Source of the DNA: Anaerofustis sp.
Lineage (GTDB): Bacteria > Bacillota > Clostridia > Eubacteriales > Anaerofustaceae
Reading direction: 5' to 3'
Length of the DNA stretch: 18,141 nucleotides
Assembly: GCF_019420015.1 (NCBI RefSeq)
Contig: NZ_JAHZIA010000045.1
Span: forward strand, 44,200 to 62,340
Below the pieces are notes generated by a model. That model saw only the letters and a program-made list of their open reading frames with translations, did no database searches and was not told where the DNA came from. Position numbers and translations under genes: made by a program. This document shows positions 14,305 to 18,141 of the stretch, in pieces (the first letter of the stretch is position 1; every line of letters starts with the position of its first letter).

Positions 14305-15339
14305 TTAAGGCTTTAATACCACTTTTAAGGCTTCCCCACTCTTAAGCATTTTTACACCTTTTTCCATATCCTTAAGAGGCAATATATGTGATACTAAATT
14401 TGCATTAATCATTCCATTTGCAACAACATCGAAAGCTTTTCTAAAACTATCCGGTGTAGTTGAAAATCCACCTATAACTTGTACTTCGCTGTAATGAAGT
14501 AGATTCCCGTCTAAACTTACGTTTGGATTATCTTTCGGAAGTCCTCCGAAAATTAATAATTTACCTTGTTTCCTAAGTAAATGAATTCCTTCTTCTATAG
14601 GTTTTGTTGCAGGAGTTGAATTAATAACAACATCTGCCCCCAGTCCATTTGTAATCTCCATAACTTTTTCTTTTAAATCTTCTTTTGAGGTGTTTACAAA
14701 ATGAGTTCCACTGAATTTTTTACTTTTTTCAAGTCTCGTTTCACTTCGGTTTGCCATAATAATATTTTTAGCCCCTCTAAGTCTTGCTATTTCACTGTGT
14801 AGGCATCCAAGAGGACCTGCTCCGATAATTACAACAGTATCTCCCAAAGTAACATTAACAAGCTCTTGTGAGTTAACAACACTTGACAATAACTCAACTA
14901 CAACCATATCTTCGCTTTTTACACCGTCAGGAACTTTTAAGATCTGTCCTCTTTGAACACCTATACCGGGAATAACCATATACTCAGCAAACCCTCCATG
15001 TATATGATGTCCGTATGTAAGTCTTGTATTGCATAAATTTTGCATACCTTTTTCACAGTAATAACAATTACCACAAGGTATTACAGGGTTCACAATTACT
15101 CTTTCACCTATGTTATAATCTTTGACTTCTTCTCCGATTTCTTCTATAATCCCTATATTTTCATGACCTAAAATAAATGGAAAATCTAAACCATTAACAC
15201 CCGAAGAATATGTTCTAACATCAGAGCCACATAGACCAACTGCGTCAATTTTTAAAAGAATACCATCTTTCGGGCACTCGGGTTTAGGAACATCTTTATA
15301 AACAACTTTCTCTTTGTCTTCCAAAACTATAGCTTTCAA
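14305..15339 (-). CDS. Zinc-dependent medium-chain alcohol dehydrogenase family protein
   Basis: The 344-residue protein has the MDR alcohol dehydrogenase layout. Catalytic-zinc motifs are LCGSDVRTY and GHENIGIIEEIGEEV. The structural-zinc loop PCGNCYYCEKGMQNLC has four Cys. The Rossmann segment VIIGAGPLGCLHSEIARLRGA binds the nicotinamide cofactor. It oxidises an alcohol or polyol, or reduces the ketone; similarity is to sorbitol/threonine-dehydrogenase-type enzymes but the substrate is unassigned. The frame is open to 15390, but the best start is TTG at 15337-15339 with GTGAGG eight bases upstream, giving KAIVLEDKEKVVYKDVP as the normal N-terminus. An extended -10 lies at 15376-15384, and a 14-bp perfect palindrome (15358-15371) sits between it and the gene. 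Confidence 0.9.
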   Translation of the reverse strand: MKAIVLEDKEKVVYKDVPKPECPKDGILLKIDAVGLCGSDVRTYSSGVNGLDFPFILGHENIGIIEEIGEEVKDYNIGERVIVNPVIPCGNCYYCEKGMQNLCNTRLTYGHHIHGGFAEYMVIPGIGVQRGQILKVPDGVKSEDMVVVELLSSVVNSQELVNVTLGDTVVIIGAGPLGCLHSEIARLRGAKNIIMANRSETRLEKSKKFSGTHFVNTSKEDLKEKVMEITNGLGADVVINSTPATKPIEEGIHLLRKQGKLLIFGGLPKDNPNVSLDGNLLHYSEVQVIGGFSTTPDSFRKAFDVVANGMINANLVSHILPLKDMEKGVKMLKSGEALKVVLKP

Positions 15340-15357
15340 TTTTAAAACCTCACTTAT

Positions 15358-15371
15358 ATAATAATTATTAT
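15358..15371. promoter_or_regulatory. Perfect 14-bp AT palindrome, possible operator
   Basis: ATAATAATTATTAT is its own reverse complement. It lies just downstream of the dehydrogenase -10, where a repressor could block transcription. Palindromes made only of A and T are common in such DNA, so this is tentative. Confidence 0.25.
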
Positions 15372-15375
15372 GATT

Positions 15376-15384
15376 ATTATAGCA
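15376..15384 (-). promoter_or_regulatory. Extended -10 promoter element for the alcohol dehydrogenase gene
   Basis: The minus strand reads TGCTATAAT, a perfect TGn-extended -10, 36 bases before the TTG start. It lies after the terminator at 15414-15447, so the dehydrogenase is insulated from transcription coming from the right. Confidence 0.5.
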
Positions 15385-15413
15385 TAACAAAATAACAATA
15401 TATAAAATAATTA

Positions 15414-15447
15414 AAAAGAAAAAGAAGCCTTAGCTTCTTTTTCTTTT
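15414..15447 (-). terminator. Strong intrinsic terminator ending the candidate non-coding transcript
   Basis: Arms 15414-15428 and 15433-15447 form a perfect 15-bp stem (AAAAGAAAAAGAAGC and its complement) closed by a 4-base loop. The minus-strand descending arm is itself U-rich (GCUUCUUUUUCUUUU). No protein gene precedes it on the minus strand for more than 900 bases, so it must end some other transcript. Confidence 0.8.
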
Positions 15448-15596
15448 AGGTTTCTAACCCTCATATTGTAATGCAGATTTTATTTAACATCAAAAAACAA
15501 AACTTTTACTTTTCCTACAACATCTTCGATCATATAGTTTTCTTTACCTTTTTAATCTATGTTTGTTGTATTTCACCACCATCTTACCATTCTTTC

Positions 15597-15752
15597 AGTT
15601 TATCTACAGGATTTTTTTATCCTTATCAACCTAATTCAACCATTTTACTACTTTCTCAAAAGGTTTACTCGCCTTTTCATATTTATATAGTAACTAATAT
15701 TTATATTAAATTAACTTTTGTGTTCCCACAAATACTTACCTGTAGATAAACT
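15597..15752 (-). repeat. 14-bp inverted repeat enclosing a multi-branched hairpin domain
   Basis: AGTTTATCTACAGG (15597-15610) and CCTGTAGATAAACT (15739-15752) are perfect reverse complements 128 bases apart. Inside lie three hairpins: 15717-15722 with 15727-15732 (6 bp; GGAA loop on the minus strand, a GNRA tetraloop), 15658-15663 with 15672-15677 (6 bp), and 15695-15708 (TAATA/TATTA, 4-base loop). This is the layout of an RNA multi-branch domain on the minus strand rather than of transposon ends, since nothing coding lies between. Confidence 0.6.
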
Positions 15753-16165
15753 CTTACACTATTATGATGTTATTTTCCTCCTTCCGCTTTACAATATTTA
15801 ACCTTCCATGTACTTTATCTTGAAAAGATTTTCTATAATGTTTATTTTACATTTTATTTTTTCTTTTCCATACATTTCAGATTTTCAGCTTCAACGTTAC
15901 ACAATATTCAATTATTTAAATAAATTGTTTGAGATATTATATTTCTGAATAAATATAATTCATAATTCAATATATTTACGCCTTTCTTCGATGAACTTAT
16001 ACATCTTTACTTTCATTCTTATTTTTGCATAATATATATTTTATCATTACACTCATTCAATTTTATTCTATCTTTTATACATAGAATATTTTAAATAATT
16101 AAATGCAACATATAATTTCGTTGCTATCATGTACCTCATGATTTGTTAACGTTTTCTATACTTGT

Positions 16166-16194
16166 ATTATATTCATTATATAATTTATTTTCAA
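16166..16194 (-). promoter_or_regulatory. Near-consensus sigma-A promoter of the candidate non-coding RNA
   Basis: On the minus strand TTGAAA (16189-16194), exactly 17 bases, and TATAAT (16166-16171): 11 of 12 consensus bases with ideal spacing, the strongest promoter in the window. It points into a region without a protein gene. Confidence 0.7.
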
Positions 16195-16237
16195 GTATTT
16201 TTAATAATATTTTTTAATTTAATAAAAGTATAATCAA

Positions 16238-16272
16238 ACAAAAAAGATATTGCCGGCAATTTATTCTTTTTT
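16238..16272 (-). terminator. Terminator of the L,D-transpeptidase gene
   Basis: The perfect palindrome ATTGCCGGCAAT (16249-16260), flanked by A6 on one side and a T-run on the other, can form a short GC-cored hairpin. On the minus strand it is followed by ATATCTTTTTTG. It lies about 100 bases after the transpeptidase stop and upstream of the promoter at 16166, separating the two transcripts. The remaining bases to the stop codon (16273-16362) show nothing recognisable. Confidence 0.55.
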
Positions 16273-16362
16273 CTTTCAAATATAAAGTAAACGATTAATA
16301 TATAACGATAAAATCAGTATTTTTTTATCTATAATATCTTAAATCAAATGGATTTCAATACT

Positions 16363-17781
16363 CTAATAATGAACAACAATAGGATACCCCGATTCAATGG
16401 TATCAAATGTCTTTTTTGCTTTTGCAGGAGGCATATTTACACAACCGTGACTTCCATTGCTTTTATAAATATTTCCTCCAAAGGAACTTCTCCATGTAGC
16501 ATCATGTAATCCTATTCCTCCATTAAAGGGCATCCAATAAGAAACCTTACTATTATAACGAGATCCATCAGCATTATCCCCACTAAGTGTTGTATCTCTT
16601 TGCTTATATTTTAAATAGTAAATCCCGGAAGGAGTTGCATAACCATTCGCTAAATCTCCTGTAACCACATCTGTGCTTACAATCAACTTACCATTTTTAT
16701 ATACCCATAAATGCTGTAAGGACAAATCAAGCTCCACATAACTTTTACCAACTTCATCACTCTTATCATATGGTGTTCTTGCATATTTAGGAGTTCTTTT
16801 TACATCTTTATTTAAATTCAAATCTTTTATTAATCTTTTAAATTCTTTTTCACGATTTATAACATATCCATAATCTCCACCCGTAATAAATATTGTCCCT
16901 TTTTTAGAGGATTTAAATTTCCTGTTACGACCTGAAGTATTATATTTATTGGCCAAAGTATCAACAAATTTTTTCACATATTTCTTATCAACAATAAGTT
17001 TATTCGAATTCATGCTTGCTTTAATGGTCTTATTATTTATTCCATACATTTGAAGTATGTGACTTTGTTTTACTTTCAGCTCGCCTTTAGGCATAACATA
17101 AATTATCTTAGGAAAGTCTAAACTCTTCAGGTATTCTTGTTCCTTTATAAGAATGGAACTATCAGAGTATACCTTGGGCTTCTTAATATAATTACTTTCA
17201 TTATAATTTAATACAAACTCTCCATTTGAAATCAATTTGATTATATCTTGTTTCAATAAATCCTTATCTATATTATTCCCGTATTGTTCTTTTACTATAT
17301 CAAAATTTCTACTGTTTAAATCAATATACGCATCTTTAGTTTGTATCTTGTTTTTTTCATTATCAAAAACAAACAATTCATCAAAATCTTTATCAAAATT
17401 ATCTCCTGTTTGTTTTATATTCATTGGAATACTTAAGTTTTTATCCTTAATATGTAGCTTCATTAAAACATAAGTAAAGAAATCAGGATCAGCCAAATTT
17501 TCAAGTTCTTTTTCTATATCATATGTACATCCTTGTAAGCTTAGGTTTCCTTTATGATCACCATCCTGAACTATAAAATTTTTTTTACTCCACTCATTAA
17601 TCAACTTTTCTTCACTTTGCTTTACATTTAAATTTGAGCAATCTATACCGTTAATAAAGGTACTGGAAGTAAAAACTTTAGGAGCATTTATATATAAAAT
17701 AAATAATATTATATTGGCAATAAAAATCAATATAGCCATTAAAAGAAAATAAAGTTTATATTTATTAAAAAATTTACGCAT
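16363..17781 (-). CDS. Membrane-anchored L,D-transpeptidase (YkuD family) with a peptidoglycan-binding-type domain
   Basis: The 472-residue enzyme makes 3-3 cross-links in peptidoglycan or attaches proteins to it, outside the membrane. A short cytoplasmic tail and one transmembrane helix (about residues 8-30) lead into a YoaR-like peptidoglycan-binding region starting at STFINGIDCSNLNVKQ (about 40 onward). The YkuD domain runs from SYVELDLSLQHLWVYKNG to the end; GLHDATW (His426) and SHGCVNMPP (His445, catalytic Cys447) are the active-site signatures. I chose the ATG at 17779-17781, preceded by AAGAGGA. The frame extends 58 codons further into the promoter and terminator region, which I reject. 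Such enzymes are not blocked by most penicillins. Its donor tetrapeptides could come from the VanY-type carboxypeptidase at 1974. Confidence 0.94.
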   Translation of the reverse strand: MRKFFNKYKLYFLLMAILIFIANIILFILYINAPKVFTSSTFINGIDCSNLNVKQSEEKLINEWSKKNFIVQDGDHKGNLSLQGCTYDIEKELENLADPDFFTYVLMKLHIKDKNLSIPMNIKQTGDNFDKDFDELFVFDNEKNKIQTKDAYIDLNSRNFDIVKEQYGNNIDKDLLKQDIIKLISNGEFVLNYNESNYIKKPKVYSDSSILIKEQEYLKSLDFPKIIYVMPKGELKVKQSHILQMYGINNKTIKASMNSNKLIVDKKYVKKFVDTLANKYNTSGRNRKFKSSKKGTIFITGGDYGYVINREKEFKRLIKDLNLNKDVKRTPKYARTPYDKSDEVGKSYVELDLSLQHLWVYKNGKLIVSTDVVTGDLANGYATPSGIYYLKYKQRDTTLSGDNADGSRYNSKVSYWMPFNGGIGLHDATWRSSFGGNIYKSNGSHGCVNMPPAKAKKTFDTIESGYPIVVHY

Positions 17782-17827
17782 ATAATCCTCTTTATAACAA
17801 TGTAATATTCTATAAAATTTATTGGTA

Positions 17828-17836
17828 ATTATACCA
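17828..17836 (-). promoter_or_regulatory. Extended -10 promoter element for the L,D-transpeptidase gene
   Basis: The minus strand reads TGGTATAAT, a perfect TGn-extended -10, giving a leader of about 40 bases before the ATG at 17781. No good -35 is seen. Confidence 0.5.
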
Positions 17837-17903
17837 CAATAAAACAAATATAATAACCAAAAACAAAAATAATCAAGAAAAAAGTAAAAAATCCGATAAA
17901 AAG

Positions 17904-17928
17904 AAAGAGATCTGTAGGTCTCTTTTTT
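17904..17928 (+). terminator. Terminator-like hairpin in the rRNA/transpeptidase intergenic region
   Basis: AAAGAGA (17904-17910) pairs with TCTCTTT (17919-17925) around an 8-base loop, followed by TTT. The minus strand exits into TTTCTTTTT, so it may be a second stop for rRNA read-through. On the plus strand no upstream gene needs it. Confidence 0.5.
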
Positions 17929-17940
17929 AATAGGAGAGTT

Positions 17941-18039
17941 GTGAGTGAATATCAAAAGGAATCATATCCAGTAAACTCAACAGGTAAACGTAGAAAGATA
18001 CTACATAAAAGACAAGGTAAAGGGATAAGAAAATCTTAA
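17941..18039 (+). CDS. Possible small basic peptide, 32 codons, very uncertain
   Basis: A GTG at 17941 follows AGGAG by six bases and opens a 32-codon frame ending in TAA at 18037-18039. The product would be strongly basic, with Lys and Arg making up about a third, and a tail like KRRKILHKRQGKGIRK. It matches no family I know. It directly follows the terminator-like hairpin at 17904-17928 and has no clear promoter. It could equally be chance, an RNA-binding peptide or a remnant of a longer gene. Confidence 0.2.
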   Translation: MSEYQKESYPVNSTGKRRKILHKRQGKGIRKS

Positions 18040-18041
18040 AA

Positions 18042-18065
18042 ATCCCCCAAAGCATATCCCCCAAA
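18042..18065. repeat. Short direct repeat ATCCCCCAAA, two copies
   Basis: ATCCCCCAAA occurs at 18042-18051 and again at 18056-18065, 14 bases apart. Its C-tracts (G5 on the minus strand) stand out in otherwise AT-rich intergenic sequence just beyond the rRNA terminator. Confidence 0.5.
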
Positions 18066-18066
18066 C

Positions 18067-18096
18067 AAAAAACAGCAGCTTACAATAAGCCACCGC
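18067..18096 (-). terminator. Intrinsic terminator of the rRNA operon
   Basis: On the minus strand GCGGUGGCUUA (18086-18096) pairs fully, with four wobble pairs, with UAAGCUGCUGU (18072-18082) around a UUG loop. A U-run follows to 18067. It lies about 20 bases after the 5S 3' end. Confidence 0.75.
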
Positions 18097-18114
18097 AAGA
18101 AACATAAAAAAAAA

Positions 18115-18141
18115 CCCCGCGACTACCTACCCTCCCAGTCC
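18115..18141 (-). rRNA. rrf: 5S ribosomal RNA, 3' end only (runs off the right edge)
   Basis: Read on the minus strand, the last 27 bases give CTGGGAGGGTAGGTAGTCGC followed by GGGG. This matches the conserved 3' end of 5S rRNA (GGGAGAGTAGGTCGxCGCC type: loop E/helix IV, then the 3' strand of helix I). It is followed by a T-run and the terminator at 18067-18096. The rest of the 5S gene and presumably the rRNA operon lie outside the window, to the right. The exact 3' base is uncertain by two or three positions. Confidence 0.85.

Larger units (their letters stand above)
15414..16161 (-). ncRNA. Candidate large structured non-coding RNA, about 745 nt, unassigned class
   Basis: A near-consensus promoter starts minus-strand transcription near 16160 and an intrinsic terminator ends it at 15414. 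No credible protein gene lies between. In transcript order I see: GCAAC/GUUGC (16120-16124 with 16105-16109); UAUUCUAU/AUAGAAUA, 8 bp (16064-16071 with 16081-16088); GUGUAAU/AUUAUGC (16046-16052 with 16027-16033); AUUAUAUUU/AAAUAUAAU, 9 bp, 6-nt loop (15936-15959); a 14-bp helix (15739-15752 with 15597-15610) enclosing several hairpins, one with a GGAA tetraloop; UACAACA/UGUUGUA (15564-15570 with 15516-15522); GGGUU/AACCU (15448-15460); and the terminator. The transcribed strand is rich in A and G and poor in C. It resembles the large-RNA classes (OLE, GOLLD, ROOL) only in size and ornateness. A decayed gene is the main alternative. Confidence 0.45.

Noticed and set aside
15340..15390. ATG start at 15390 for the alcohol dehydrogenase
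   Set aside because: That ATG lies upstream of the extended -10 (15376-15384), in promoter sequence without a ribosome site; TTG at 15339 with GTGAGG matches the family N-terminus.
15471..15749. Plus-strand 92-codon open frame in the long intergenic region
   Set aside because: It is antisense to the candidate RNA, has no ribosome site, gives a low-complexity Phe/Ser/Tyr-rich product typical of the complement of purine-rich sequence, and the promoter and terminator signals point the other way.
15597..15752. Terminal inverted repeats of a small mobile element
   Set aside because: No flanking target-site duplication was seen, the enclosed 128 bases form hairpins, and no second copy is present in the window.
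15540..15860. A decayed protein gene (for example a transposase remnant) on the minus strand
   Set aside because: A few stretches of 15 to 25 codons read plausibly in different frames, but stop spacing is about what AT-rich, purine-rich sequence gives by chance and I recognise no family. I keep it as the main rival to the RNA interpretation, not as a call.
15414..16161. tmRNA, RNase P RNA or 6S RNA
   Set aside because: The tmRNA tRNA-like ends with CCA, the RNase P conserved cores (GAGGAAAGUCC and ACAGAAA types) and the simple long-bubble shape of 6S were not found; the transcript is also longer than these classes.
17782..17955. Upstream extension of the L,D-transpeptidase reading frame to 17955
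   Set aside because: The extra 58 residues would run through a terminator-like hairpin and the extended -10 promoter. The ATG at 17781 has a ribosome site and gives the normal N-terminal anchor.
1..18141. CRISPR array, tRNA genes, prophage or intact insertion sequence
   Set aside because: No regularly spaced repeats, no cloverleaf with CCA-type ends, and no transposase, integrase or phage structural gene was seen in either strand.

Overview
The window is AT-rich chromosomal DNA from a low-GC Gram-positive bacterium. The gene families, the purine-rich AGGAGG-type ribosome sites, the EFR1-type ferredoxin protein and the mix of cell-wall enzymes best fit an anaerobic Clostridia/Tissierellia member. 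That placement is inference. TTG and GTG starts are frequent. Most transcription units begin at a TGnTATAAT-type extended -10 element with a poor -35.

Layout. Positions 1-4323 (minus) hold a translationally coupled run: a class I/II aminotransferase, a VanY-type D,D-carboxypeptidase and an RluA-family pseudouridine synthase. A flippase of the SpoVB/MurJ/MATE type with its own promoter follows and runs off the left edge. From 4430 to 7391 (plus) come an orphan 110-residue protein, an SPL-like radical SAM protein, a pentapeptide-repeat protein and a flavodoxin/ferredoxin fusion. Positions 7418-8583 (minus) hold rimM-trmD. Positions 8710-10293 (plus) hold an M29 aminopeptidase and a small lipoprotein. 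A cysteine-rich protein lies on the minus strand (10354-11028). The plus strand then carries a UvrD/helicase IV-like helicase, a flavin-reductase-like protein and rplS with a structured 5' leader. On the minus strand are a zinc-dependent alcohol dehydrogenase (14305-15339) and a membrane-anchored L,D-transpeptidase (16363-17781). The last 27 bases are the 3' end of a 5S rRNA gene (minus), so an rRNA operon ends here.

The most unusual region is the roughly 900 bp without a credible protein gene between the dehydrogenase and the transpeptidase. On the minus strand it has a near-consensus promoter (TTGAAA-17-TATAAT), many perfect hairpins, a 14-bp helix enclosing a multi-branched domain with a GNRA-capped hairpin, and a strong intrinsic terminator. 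I read it as a candidate structured non-coding RNA of about 745 nt. I cannot match it to a named RNA class, and a decayed gene remains the main rival explanation.

How the genes work together. The carboxypeptidase trims pentapeptides to the tetrapeptides that L,D-transpeptidases use, and the flippase may serve the same wall pathway. rimM, trmD, rplS, the pseudouridine synthase and the 5S gene belong to ribosome and RNA maturation. The radical SAM protein, whose C-terminus looks like a sliding-clamp-binding motif, and the helicase point to DNA repair. The pentapeptide-repeat protein could act on gyrase. No CRISPR array, intact insertion sequence, phage gene or tRNA was seen.
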